Source of the DNA: Sperchopsis tessellata
Lineage: Eukaryota > Arthropoda > Insecta > Coleoptera > Hydrophilidae
Length of the DNA: 29,234 nt
Direction: 5' to 3'
NCBI GenBank assembly: GCA_033557685.1
Contig: JAWQRN010000469.1
Location: forward strand, 1-29,234
Shown here: positions 10,043 through 19,860 of the stretch, piece after piece
Layout: every line of letters begins with the position of its first letter
Numbering within the stretch: the first letter of the stretch is position 1
Program-made: the position numbers and the translations under genes
Notes under the pieces: model-generated
What the model was told of the DNA's origin: nothing
Seen by the model: the letters and a program-made list of their open reading frames with translations, nothing else
Database searches by the model: none

Positions 10043-10742
10043 TTATTCGTTACTTTCTTGACTAGAATCTGAGACGGAGTAGGCATCGCTGTCGGGTCGC
10101 ATCACGTCTGCACAACAAGACAGAGCAACAGTATAATGGGTCTTTTCATGTCCTGTTGTTTTAATGTGTACTGTATTCACACCTTTTTGATCAACTGTCC
10201 TATTAGACAGGATGTCAATCGTTATTGGAACTTCGTCCATATTGGCAATGTGTCATATCGTAGTTAATTTTTTCCTGCCATCAATAATGAATATCTGAAA
10301 GGCCAGTATTTTCTCTTCATATTCTGCCGGCAATTTTTGTGATATCCGTGTCCTTACTTGCATCCGTAGATCATTTCGTCGCATAAACCTTGTGCACCAA
10401 GAAGCGGACCCAGTAAAATTTGCGATATTTTGCGTATCGACTAAACGTATGGCCTCTTCAGTTATCATTTTTGTGTACACACTCTACCAGATTATCTCTG
10501 TTGTAGAATCCAATTTGTAATCGTGTCTTCAAGTTCAGGCTATTCGACTTGTTTCCTCTACAATTCCATTTGTCTCGATTCATAGATTGCAATTTGTCTT
10601 CTTGTTTTATCCAACCCTTAATTGTGCTTTCGGTTGGTGGAGAACCGAACTTCCTTACTGCTGCACGATTGCCATTAATTTTTACATATTTAACAACTTT
10701 TAATTTATACCCGGTAGTGTATAACGTTCGTTTCATAGTCAT
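10043..10742 (-). pseudogene. pogo/Tigger-type transposase, internally deleted
   Basis: Reading from 10742: a start with an N-terminal helix-turn-helix (KRTLYTTGYKLKVVKYVKIN, then NRAAVRKFG), then after a frameshift near 10470 a CENPB-like DNA-binding half (NFTGSASWCTRFMRRNDLRM, ISQKLPAEYEEKILAFQ). An in-frame TGA at 10250-10252 is followed by HIANMDEVPITID, whose Asp is the expected first catalytic residue of the DDE_1 domain, and TTGHEKTHYTVALSCCAD. The frame then jumps to a short acidic tail (SDSSQESNE). The rest of the catalytic core appears deleted between the CCAD block and that tail. One frameshift, one stop and one deletion make it non-functional. Confidence 0.7.
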
Positions 10743-10929
10743 TTTGCTAAGATGTGAAATAAAATCCGATAAGGGGCACTCGTAAGAATGATTTTAATAC
10801 AAACAAAATAAACACTAAAGACAAAGAAAATGTTAAGACTTGTTATCATAATAAATCGTTTCCCAATTGAAGTTTTTACGTGCGAATAGACACAGATATC
10901 GCCCGCCAAACGATTTATTTCTAGGTAGC

Positions 10930-11140
10930 GGCGGTTCTTATGGAGCAGTTCACACTATGTATAGACATTCACTAATTCCTAGTACAGCGTAGCTGCGATG
11001 GGAATTGCTTCATCTTCTTCTTTACTATAACAGTGTAATTCGCACCACTGCGAACGCAACGGAACGGTAGTGTGAACGGCAGTGCGTTTTTATCTGCGTC
11101 AAACGCACCGCAGACAAACGCAGGAATGTGACCGGCACTA
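10930..11140. repeat. GC-rich patch with inverted repeats, possible transposon end
   Basis: In AT-rich surroundings this stretch is GC-rich and full of CG dinucleotides. GCAGTTCACACTA at 10945-10957 is inverted as TAGTGTGAACGGC at 11068-11080 (one difference). GTGCGTTT at 11082-11089 is inverted as AAACGCAC at 11101-11108. Subterminal repeats of the AGTGTGAACG type are common in cut-and-paste transposons. The family and both limits are unknown. Confidence 0.4.
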
Positions 11141-11738
11141 AAAGTACGCAAAATTATGTTGTTTACAGTTGAATTTTATTTCGGGGTCGACACTTGTGTC
11201 GGTCTATTACGCGCAGCCATGTTTTTGGTGCAATTCTTTTGTTACGAAGTTTCGCGTTACACACCGCCAAATACGGTACATAATTGTGATTACTTTTTTT
11301 AGTAGGTATGGCTCAATGATAAAACAGTTAGCTTGCGAAGGTTTTCTACATTAAGAGTATAAGCAAGCGTAAGCCTGTAAATATATATTATATTTTAGTA
11401 ATAATAAAGTATTTTCATATACTACATTAAAACAAATTAGCAAAAAAACACAACTAGGCGATCAGGTTTTAGTGCTTTTGGTTTCGGAATTAGGAATGAT
11501 CGAAGGAAAAGATTTGTGGAATTTACAGAGTCAAAGAGTGAGATTCCATTATTCATAAAAAACTTCATGAAGGTACAAAGTTTCCCTTTTTCAGTGTGGA
11601 AAAATTCCGAACCGCGCTATAACAGGGAGAAGAGGGAGTTTTATACCTACAGAGGTCCAGAGAAATTGTAGATCAGCTTCTACCACATCAGTACCTCTTA
11701 TATTCTTTAAAACAACAGTTTTTATACTAGCTCACAGT
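11141..11738. other. Spacer with no supported gene
   Basis: No coding exon, repeat or RNA gene could be supported. Short open stretches here have no recognisable motif. Confidence 0.35.
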
Positions 11739-12111
11739 GTCGATGTATTTTTAGTAACAATGTTATATAAGTTAAATTCATTATACTTTCGATAAGCTTC
11801 TTCTAGTCAAGTACGCGAAATTAGTTATATTCAAGTACGTACTTTGCAAACTATAATTAATTGTGTAAAAGCAGATATGTATGTATGGACATCTCTTCTC
11901 GTGCGTTGTTTTAGAGAAGTTTTAGGAAAGATAAAGCTGGGTTGAAAGGAATGTTTTGAATGTTTTCACACACTGCCTTATTTTACACAATTAATTGTAA
12001 TTTGCAAAGTATGTACACGAATATAACTAATTTTGCGTAATCAAACTAAAATAAACTTATCGAAAGTTTAATAATTTGAAATATTTAACAGTGTGACCAA
12101 AAATACGTCGG
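11739..12111. mobile_element. MITE / foldback element with about 130-bp inverted arms
   Basis: The left arm (11739-11870) and right arm (11981-12111) are reverse complements with scattered differences; the inner 85 bases are roughly 85 percent alike by eye. Shared blocks include ACTTTCGATAAG, AAATTAGTTATATTC, ACTTTGCAAA and AATTAATTGTGTAAAA. The outer arms share CGA(T/C)GTATTTTT(A/G)GT. The 110-bp centre has no coding capacity. The structure fits a non-autonomous DNA transposon, possibly Tc1/mariner-like from the outer sequence. No clear target duplication was found. Confidence 0.7.
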
Positions 12112-12683
12112 AATTTTTAGATTACAAGAGGAGACTTTTTTGACGTAATAAAAATGTATCAATTTTTGAGTTCATGTTGTATTGCATAGAAATGATTAGT
12201 AATGTTATTTATTTTATATTTGTAATGCAAAATATTATCCTGCTCTCATGTACCTACTTTAGAAGTTATAATGCAATGGACATTGTGCCGAATCGCACAA
12301 AAATACCGCAAACATAAAAAGGGGAGGAAACACGCATTCAAAATTGTAGTATTTATCAAAATGACAAGTTAAATGTTGAAAGCTAACTTCACAATGATAT
12401 CGTTACATTTTTGCGCTTGGTTAATGAATTCTAAAGAAACTCCACTGACGCGATCCACATTATTTCGTCAGCACCATTTTAAAACCCTTGTTAAAATCCC
12501 CAATTCACTCCGTCACATTTTTAGCCATTAAAATCCTTTAGGCTTTCGTTTCCCCAACACTTCCCGAATAGTTAAAAAGTTTTAAAACGTTCAGTATGAA
12601 GAGATTTTGTTTTACTTAACGAAGTCGGAAACTTGGGTACGGCACATAAGTTTATTCTAATTCGCAATTTTATTCTGTTCCAG
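12112..12683. other. AT-rich sequence 5' of the sphingomyelinase exon (intron or upstream)
   Basis: It leads into the acceptor TTCTGTTCCAG at 12673-12683. I found no earlier coding exon of that gene here, so this is probably intron whose preceding exon lies farther left or outside the window. Confidence 0.4.
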
Positions 12684-12874
12684 ATTTTAGACTACACCCA
12701 GTATTACTTGGACTTATCCAGTGCTAATGCCAATGCCAAAGCAGATGCGGAATGGGCCGTGGAATACACGTTCAGCTCTTACTATAGGATAAATAATATC
12801 ACAGCCCTCTCGCTCCACAGTCTGGCCGAGAAATTGACGCAATCCATGCCTAACGATAATGATATTTTTAATAG
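12684..12874 (+). CDS. Acid sphingomyelinase-family phosphodiesterase, penultimate coding exon
   Basis: An acceptor (TTCTGTTCCAG) precedes the exon and a donor (AG|GTAAGG) follows it. The exon is phase 0 at its start and leaves two bases of a split Arg codon. It encodes ILDYTQYYLDLSSANANAKA, then AEWAVEYTFSSYYRINNITA and LSLHSLAEKLTQSM. The pattern 'DYTQYYLDL..AN.......W..EYT....Y.I..L...SLH.L' matches the segment after the metallophosphatase domain in SMPD1/SMPDL3-type enzymes, which hydrolyse sphingomyelin or related phosphodiesters in lysosomes or outside the cell. The catalytic metallophosphatase exons are not in view and should lie to the left. The choice between SMPD1 and SMPDL3 subfamilies is not settled. 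Confidence 0.8.
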
Positions 12875-13595
12875 GTAAGGATTAATTTTAATTTATTTTT
12901 CCTTTAAGGCCCCTTCCTTCGTCTGTTGTTTTAATATCACCATTTTAATAGAGACTATTAACAAAGCTGCAACTCATAAAGATCCATTATTGGAAATTAT
13001 TTTATGGTTTAACTTTCCTACAATGGCGTTTGGTTTTTTAAAAACACCCATAATTATGTAAATCTATAAATATTTCTCTTGTTCTTTTAACAATATCGTA
13101 ATTTATATAACATTTTCGTCACTGGACTTCTTATAAATAAAATATGTATGTTTAAGATTACACCGCCCAAATAGGACGAAACCAATACAAAAACGAAAAC
13201 ATACAAATATTACCTCTTCTGATGCACCATAGACAATAAAGTTGATTTAACTGTTATCCAGTGACCACAGAAAAATCCCACAACAGCAGCACTATTCAAT
13301 CAAATTTGGTTAATATGAATGGCCTTAATACAAGCAGTTTTTTCACCTCAATGCCTGTTTTTGAATGTCCTATCACTTGTCAGTGTGGTTTTTTTCCAAT
13401 ACGAGTCTTCACTTGCATTACAGAAAAATTTCCTCTTGTTCAGAGACAATTTCTACCCAGCCCTTTTATAATCGGTATTGCTTATTTGTACACATGTTCA
13501 AAAATGCACTAATTATGTATTTAATTTGTCATTTTTGTTAATAAAACATGAAGGTTTTAAACTTGAGTGCGTGTACAAATTAATTTCGCGGGACG

Positions 13596-13612
13596 CAGTT
13601 TGCCCACCTTTG
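13596..13612 (-). repeat. hAT-type terminal inverted repeat (one end)
   Basis: The minus strand reads CAAAGGTGGGCAAACTG followed by CGTCCCGCG, very like the terminal repeat of Charlie-type hAT elements. The element body would extend towards 13260. The partner end and an 8-bp target duplication (GACTAAAA adjoins this end) were not found, so it may be a solo or truncated end. Confidence 0.4.
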
Positions 13613-14187
13613 GACTAAAAGGTCAACAAACACTAAAATGTAATAACAATAAACCTAATTTACATTTTATTCACAGCCAACTTAGATCTATTTTGGATTT
13701 CTAATATCAAACTTATTTATCATATTCGATATATAAATAGTACCTATTTAGAAAAATTAACTTGATGTTCTACAGAAGACAAAAAATTATATTTTCAAAT
13801 AAGTAAAACAAAGCTATAGGAAAGTGTTTACACATTTGAAAATATGAAAGTCAATCAATTTCTTTCAAAAACAACTACATGTAGATTATTTTTACTAATG
13901 GATTATTACTCCCTATAAGAATACGTAAAAATACCGAATTTAAACCTACCGTCTACCTTAATACAACTGAGATTCTCATAAAGAAAATTAAATTTAGGAC
14001 ACTGTACACAAGTAGAAATGTAGGTTAAACTTTTGTGATGGACAACATGAAGCTTATGGCACCTGAACATTTAATGCTAAATGACTCAGTGATAAAGAGA
14101 TTTAGACCCTACATGTAATGAGTGGCATTCTCCCAATGAGGAGAATAGCCGCTGTGGTTCAAGCATATTAATATGTTATCAGTTAAG

Positions 14188-14192
14188 GAGCA
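14188..14192. repeat. Left 5-bp target site duplication of the Transib element
   Basis: GAGCA directly abuts the CACAGTG end; its partner is GAACA at 17027-17031, one base different. Five-base duplications are expected for Transib. Confidence 0.6.
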
Positions 14193-14228
14193 CACAGTGG
14201 GCCTGAAATTGGAGTCACCGGGTAAAAT
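14193..14228 (+). repeat. Transib left terminal inverted repeat
   Basis: Heptamer CACAGTG at 14193-14199, spacer of 23 bases, nine-mer TAAAATTCT. It pairs with the right end at 16991-17026. Confidence 0.75.
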
Positions 14229-14300
14229 TCTGAAATTTCTCAGATGAACTAGTTATAAGTAGGGAAACTTAAAAAATATATAAAAAAAAACTAAATCTTC

Positions 14301-14580
14301 AAATAGGGTTTGTTATAGAGGTGGAAAATATTATATGCATAGAAAATTATACAATTTTGGGGATACATTCAATGTGTGACCAAAAAAAATGCAAATAGGG
14401 TGTTTTACAGGAGGTTTAAAAAAATTATATACACCAAGAATATTATAAAAATTTGTAGATGCATCTAATTCACGACCAGGATTTTAGAAAAAAGAAAAAA
14501 AAATTAAACTTGAGTTTATTACAAGAGATAGAAAATTATGTATATAGAAATTTCAACAAAATTTGAGATTCTTTGAATAT
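14301..14580. repeat. Three degenerate tandem units at the Transib 3' end
   Basis: Units begin near 14301 (AAATAGGGTTTGTTATAGAGG), 14393 (AAATAGGGTGTTTTACAGGAGG) and 14505 (AACTTGAGTTTATTACAAGAGA). Each is followed by an AAAATTAT-rich part and a GACC/AACC-like close. Period is about 92-113 bases with low identity. The third unit overlaps the end of the transposase frame. Confidence 0.4.
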
Positions 14581-16316
14581 ATAACCAGCATTATAAGAAA
14601 AATATTTGAGTCATGATCATCGCCGTCACTACCATCATCATCATCATGATCTCCATCATCTTTCTTATCATTATTGTCAGTTTCACTAGTTACATCTAGA
14701 TCAGGAGTCCAATATGGTTCATTACTTGTTCCTAAATCAGAATATAGTAGGTTTACAACATCTTCGGACAACTTACACGCTGGTTTAATAGATTGGATGA
14801 TTCTAGTGTGTTCCTCTCTATAAAACTTCATATGTTTGTTCCGCACTTCACGTGCTTCCTTCGGCAATTGACCTATAGTTAACATGGCATTGAAAATAAC
14901 TTGTGACCCACGTATCAAAATTTTATGAACGGTTGTCTGCATATAAAACCATGGATATTCTTTCACTAAAAGACTAGTTGTTTCTTTTGCATAAATATTA
15001 AATTTCTTCTCTTTCATTGTATATCCGGATGACATGCCATTCAATATCACAGAACACCAATAAATCAAATCTAGTTTTATGCCCATAATTTCTTCCCATA
15101 ATGAGGGGTTTTTGAACAAACGTCTTCCTGTGTTTCCATCGTTGGAAGTTCCTGCTCCTCCAGGTTGCACTTTGTCTCCCGTTAAACCCCTTTTTTTCAG
15201 CAAACTCTTTTTGGATTTTGGTTACTCTTGTTTTTACACTAGCATGTTTTCTATGCCCCATGCCTACCAATGTTGAATAAGTAAGCGATATGATAAATGC
15301 AAGAAATACTCAAGAAAAACGAATCCATGTGTGAAGAGTTGTTAGCCCACAATTTTTGATCGACCTTTTCATTATCTTTCATCTTCTTGAGGGTAGCTCT
15401 ACATAAATACCACCGTTGTGCCGAACTAGTGGCAGTTATGGCATTGCAAACTGTATCATCAATCATGGTAAATAAAAGTTGAGAATGATTTTAATTTCAT
15501 ATCCGGAAACAACTGCTTCGAATGTTAACAAATTTTCAATTTGGTCGTTAATGTTATTGAATTCTTCTTGAGATAACTTGGTACTTTCTTTTGCAAATTA
15601 AATTCGAATGGGAATTTTTTTCTTCCCTAAACTTGTTGACTATGTCCGCTACTTCCATCAAACCCCTACTTCGAAACTAACTCAATGTTGTTAAGATATT
15701 CATCGACACTCTTCAATACTTCTTCGTGCGATTCGATGATGCGTTAAGTCGTGTGATCGTGGAGGCTTTGAAGTTTTACTTCCGCGCTCGTTTCACTGAC
15801 TGTTATTGAGTCCTTGGAAGGATAACACTTATCCTTTACAGTTCTTACTTTATTATAGGAAGGATATATATTTGCCCCGTTCTCCTTCGCATAGGCTCTG
15901 ATTGTCATATATTGGTGCTTGCTCAGTTTGCAGTCTACCAATAGTGATAATGCCTGATTATCTGAAAACTGCAACAGGGATGTGGGTTGATTACATCTGC
16001 ATCTCCAAATTTGTCGTGCCTTAAAAGCTTGTGTAGTGGAGATTTCAGTTGCCTCCTTTATCAGTTTTACAGCCTGTTGTTGACCAGTTGATCAAAATTT
16101 CATTGTCTTCGAATGAGAGACCTCTGAGTTCTTTATTCTTTTCAGAAGTTCTGCGGTATTTCTTTTCGATCTGTCGCTGCTAGAGTGTAAGTCTTTAGTA
16201 GGATGACCACAGTCACCTTGAGACGTAGATGGTGTTACTTCGAAACGATCTGGTGATATTGGCAACAAAACTTCTTTGTTTAACCATTCAGAGTATTTTT
16301 TTTTAAACTTCTTCAC
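14553..16316 (-). pseudogene. Transib (RAG1-like) transposase, decayed
   Basis: Pieces run N to C from high to low coordinates. 16316-16092: FKKKYSEWLNKEVLLP and SSSDRSKRNTAELL. 15974-15744: ALSLLVDCKLSKHQYMTIRA, AKENGANIYPSYNKV and SAEVKLQSLHDHTT. 15668-15640: a TAG where Trp is expected, then GFDGSSGHSQ, holding the likely first catalytic Asp (codon 15657-15659). 15466-15251: MIDDTVCNAITATSSAQRWY. 15203-14553: GAGTSNDGNTGRRLFKNP, VHKILIRGSQVIFNAML, GQLPKEAREVRNK (region of the catalytic Glu by comparison with RAG1) and REEHTRI, then an Asp-rich tail. Stops and at least one frameshift near 15200 disable it. Order and motifs match Transib transposases, which share ancestry with RAG1. Confidence 0.82.
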
Positions 16317-16990
16317 CCACCCATAACTGCGAGTTATTTCTATAAAATAATGTTTTTAATTTTAAGGTCAGAGAACAAAAGAAAAAAAAACAAACGGATG
16401 AGATATCAATAAATGATTAAAAATAGTAATTATGAAGTATTTTTGATGCAAATATTAAAAATTAATATTCTTTAAAATTATTATTATTCTCTCTATTATT
16501 GAGTGAATCAGTAAATATAAAAATTGATTGCAGAGTGAATCTTAATACACGGATTAAATATCTTGCAAGAGATGTAAGATACGTGCATTCTCCCGCCTAC
16601 ATAAATCGCCACCATTTGAAAAGGGGCAAATAGGGCAACTAATTTTTGAGAACAGCTTACAAGACACTTGAAATAATAGTCCTGCAAAAAAATCTAAACG
16701 CTTACGTCACGTTAAAAATTTTAAAAATCTACTGTAAATTATGTTTGCCGCTAAATGGCTCCACAAAATTAAAAATGTAATCACAAAACAATACAAAAAT
16801 ATTGCAGCTAGCCAACTATTTGCTTCAAATTCTGGAGACAAAATGTGTATGGACAACATGCTGTTATCACATGTCGTTTTCCAGCCCAAAACTACCTGAG
16901 AGAGTTATTGTAGTCATTCTTAGATGGTTTATTATGTTGCCTTTCATGTACCAAAATACCAGGGTTATATTAGAAAGCTGACAAATTTGA

Positions 16991-17026
16991 ATTTTGGCCG
17001 GTAGTTATGATTTCTGGCCCATTGTG
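16991..17026 (-). repeat. Transib right terminal inverted repeat
   Basis: Read on minus from 17026: heptamer CACAATG, 23-base spacer, nine-mer CAAAATTCA. The heptamer differs by one base from the left end. Confidence 0.75.
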
Positions 17027-17031
17027 GAACA
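17027..17031. repeat. Right 5-bp target site duplication of the Transib element
   Basis: GAACA, one base different from GAGCA at 14188-14192; the difference is a G/A transition. Confidence 0.6.
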
Positions 17032-17479
17032 TCGTATTTGTTGTTGGGTTGGGTTCCGCAATAAAAGTATAAAAATAACGAAGAAATCTGGCTCTGGGGG
17101 GTGAGTTCCAAAAATTAGAATCATAGCTTGATGGATCCATGAAGTCTAACAGACCAAGGTCAGAAGAAGGTAAGGTAAAGATGGGCTCTCATTCGACTAT
17201 GACAAGAGGTCCTTGTACAATCTAACCTGAGGATCGAATATGTCAAGAATAACAAACATTGAGACATTCTAGGATTTGCCAAAAAGCCAAGATTAATAAA
17301 GCCTAATATGAACAGGACGAAGTAACTCTTTATTTCACTGAAAATACCCAGACAGGCCCTAGTGGCCTGAGTATTAGCTGCAAATTCAATATTTACTATT
17401 TCTTATTATGCCATAAGTTCATGACAAAATTTATAATCCATCAATGCTCTCAATAATTTTTTTTTTTTGTTATTTCCAG

Positions 17480-17705
17480 GTACTACAGGGCAAATTCTGT
17501 TCGCATGTACAACAGTCCTCATGGGGGATGTGACGCCAACTGTGCACATACGCATTACTGTGCCATAACACGTATTGATTACGAGGAATACGAACATTGC
17601 CTCAAAAATGCAGCCAGTGCATTAGCTTCTTCCTCTGTTTCCTTTCCTCAACCACCCAATTTTGTTGTACTGATATTACTAATTATTGTGATCTGCAATA
17701 TGTGA
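17480..17705 (+). CDS. Acid sphingomyelinase-family phosphodiesterase, last coding exon
   Basis: Preceded by a T-run and TTATTTCCAG; it completes the split Arg codon and reads YYRANSVRMYNSPHGGCDAN, CAHTHYCAITRIDYEEYEHC, then a Ser/Ala-rich linker, ending in the hydrophobic run FVVLILLIIVI followed by CNM and a TGA stop at 17703-17705. The Cys spacing (GGC...NC......YC......C) is the C-terminal cysteine cluster of the SMPD1/SMPDL3 family. The very short tail after the hydrophobic run suggests a GPI-attachment signal or a tail anchor, as known for vertebrate SMPDL3B; this is inference. Confidence 0.8.
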
Positions 17706-19655
17706 TAAACTAGCAATTGTATGCTAAGCTAAGAATAGATTAAGATAAGCAACCATTTTCACAATTCCATCGATGACAGAAAAATTTCAGAAAAAAAGGT
17801 GAGAAAATCAGTATTGTTACAGTTGAAACTGTTTGAACTACGCTTCATCAAAAATATCTAGCAGTGTCTATTATTTATAAAATTACAGTTAATTACATCA
17901 ACTTTACTGGTCCAAGCTTTCCTCCAAAGACCTAATCAAACTGAAATTTTCGCTACCAAAATTATTTTGTTTCTAAATATTGATGAATTATGAACCAAGG
18001 CTAAGGAATAGACAATTGTTCTCATTATTATACATCAACCAAACCTTATTACAAACAAATCACTCAAGTCAACAGTAAGAATTTACTCCACAAAATTCAA
18101 AAAATTTCCATAAGATAACAGCAGTCAAAGTATTTTAAGAAAAATTTCTCATTTTCAAATTCAACTACATAGCAATTCATTACATCAACCTTCAACTTCC
18201 TGCAAAAAAAAACAGGTGCTCCCATGAATGAACTGAAGAAAAATGCAGCAATTACGTCTCATAGCCCACAAGGATAACACAATCTTCATAATATCTAAAG
18301 TACATAATATGAATGCATCTTTGAATGACCAAACTTTAGATTAATCTCTTCCAGAAAACAGGTACAGTAGTGGAGCATACAGCTTAATACAATACCTGAA
18401 ATGCTTAAAGCAGGTCTAGGTTCATATGGAGTATCATGCAATTTCAGTAGAATTTGAATTGAAAGAACACCAAGAAAATTACCAAAGTATGGATAAATTT
18501 GTAAACCACTTTCAGTACCGTTATTAAAACACTATATTTTACAATGCCTACAGTTTTTTTTTTTTTTTACTCATTTATAATAATATTAATATTACAGATT
18601 TAGAAGTAAGGATTTGTGAGAATGGTTAAAAAAATTTTAAAATATTGGAGAAGTTATTTATTGTATAAAAACAGATATGGAATTGGTATTAACCTTTTAA
18701 ATTACTTGAATGTAATATTTGTGTAAAATATTTTTATATAATTGATATTACTTATGTAACTGTAAATAAATGTACTAAACAAATGAGAATATATTGCAAC
18801 CTTCAGTGCTTCGCACTTAGGTACTGTAAAGTATATTACTGTCTATATATAAATTAGCTTTTTATGTGAAATTTTAAAACGCAATGTACACACGAGCACA
18901 AATGTAATATATTGAAATTTTATAATATAACTTTAATAAATAATTAAGTATAGTACATTTATTTTATTTATGAACGACTATCTAACTACAAGTCTTAGAA
19001 AATAATTAAAGTAATTTGTATTGTCATTAGTTATTGTATGTTTATATTAGTCATTTGGGCTGATTGGTCTATGCTCCATGGTTATATATTTAGGTAATCA
19101 CTTTTCCTTATTTAAACTAATACTAATAGCTTATCTATTAAGTGACTAGTATATATCTAAATAGTATATTAGTCACTTAAAACAAAAGTTAGACAAGCTG
19201 ATATATATCTTTAAAAATTATAAAAATACATAAGTTGAAATTTGATATTATTTGTGTAATATTTGTAGTGCTCTTTGACAGTTTTGGTCCTAGTTAAAAT
19301 TTATTAATGTTATTATAGTACAGTTATGACCATTAAATAATTATTATAAAAATTATTAGTATATTGAATATGTAAACGGACTTGTAGTCGTTAGCCAAAT
19401 TAGAGAATCTACGTTTACATTATATATTCATATACTTTAATTTATTTATATGAGTCTCAATAATGTATTTTTAATTATCATGAGTATTTTATCTTAATTA
19501 TACCAATAAAAATAAAAAATATTAGCTCTTGTCATCAATATTATGTAATTAATCATTTACTTAAACAACAATGTTAATTAAAAATTCAAAGAAAACATTT
19601 TTGATTATCTAGCTGTCTGAGGTAATTTAAATAAGACTAACCTTAATCAACAATC
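17706..19655 (+). other. 3' UTR and AT-rich downstream DNA of the sphingomyelinase-family gene
   Basis: AATAAA occurs at 18765-18770 and 18935-18940, about 1.1-1.2 kb after the stop; either could end the transcript. An inverted repeat lies at 19138-19180. No further gene is supported in this stretch. Confidence 0.4.
19138..19180. repeat. Short inverted repeat (hairpin)
   Basis: TTAAGTGACTA at 19138-19148 is exactly inverted as TAGTCACTTAA at 19170-19180, with further TATA pairing inside. Confidence 0.55.
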
Positions 19656-19659
19656 ATAT

Positions 19660-19860
19660 AAAAGGTGGGAACGGATCATTTCCATATAAGAAACACAGAT
19701 AAGTCCCAAGATAAACCATTATGGTACACCTTTCTCAACTATAAGCTTAAAGTTTCATACTCGTAACAATCACAACCCCGGAGGATTCTATCCAATATGT
19801 GACTCTTTATCAGGTACAAAGACAAATTATTATAGGAGTTTCAGAAACTAGACAAAATAT
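19660..19860 (-). mobile_element. LINE reverse-transcriptase scrap (jockey/CR1-like)
   Basis: The minus strand reads LYLIKSHILDRI (compare 'WIKSYLSNR'), then after a frame change KGVP*WFILGLICVSYMEMI, which fits 'KGVPQGSILGPLLFLLYINDL' with one stop. It covers the motif 'K.YL.NR ... GVPQGS.LGP' of a LINE RT. Short and degenerate. Confidence 0.45.

Larger units (their letters stand above)
14193..17026 (-). mobile_element. Transib DNA transposon (2.83 kb) with both termini
   Basis: The left end starts CACAGTGGGCCTGAAATT (plus strand) and the right end, read inwards on minus, CACAATGGGCCAGAAATC. The two ends stay alignable for about 36 bases, including ACCGG at the same offset and an AAAATTC block. 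Each begins with a heptamer like the V(D)J recombination signal, then 23 bases, then an A-rich nine-mer (TAAAATTCT / CAAAATTCA). Near-identical 5-bp repeats flank it. A decayed Transib transposase fills the middle on the minus strand. The family was named from these ends and from the protein motifs, not from a search. It is inserted in the sphingomyelinase intron, antisense to that gene. Confidence 0.85.
12875..17479 (+). other. Intron of the sphingomyelinase-family gene (4.6 kb, GT-AG)
   Basis: Donor GTAAGG at 12875; acceptor TTATTTCCAG ending at 17479 behind a run of T. Splicing rebuilds an Arg codon (AG+G) and keeps the frame. The intron hosts a hAT-like terminus at 13596-13612 and a Transib transposon at 14193-17026; the rest is AT-rich with no supported gene. 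Confidence 0.75.

Noticed and set aside
12633..12683. ATG at 12633 as a start for the sphingomyelinase exon
   Set aside because: A clear acceptor (TTCTGTTCCAG) sits at 12673-12683, and the family homology begins right after it; the upstream codons are intron.
14998..15270. A separate small protein on minus
   Set aside because: It is the frameshifted continuation of the Transib transposase (KTRVTKIQKEFAEKKG) followed by shadow sequence.
14998..16316. Host-domesticated RAG1-like gene
   Set aside because: Multiple stops and frameshifts plus transposon ends and a target duplication show a dead transposon, not a domesticated gene.
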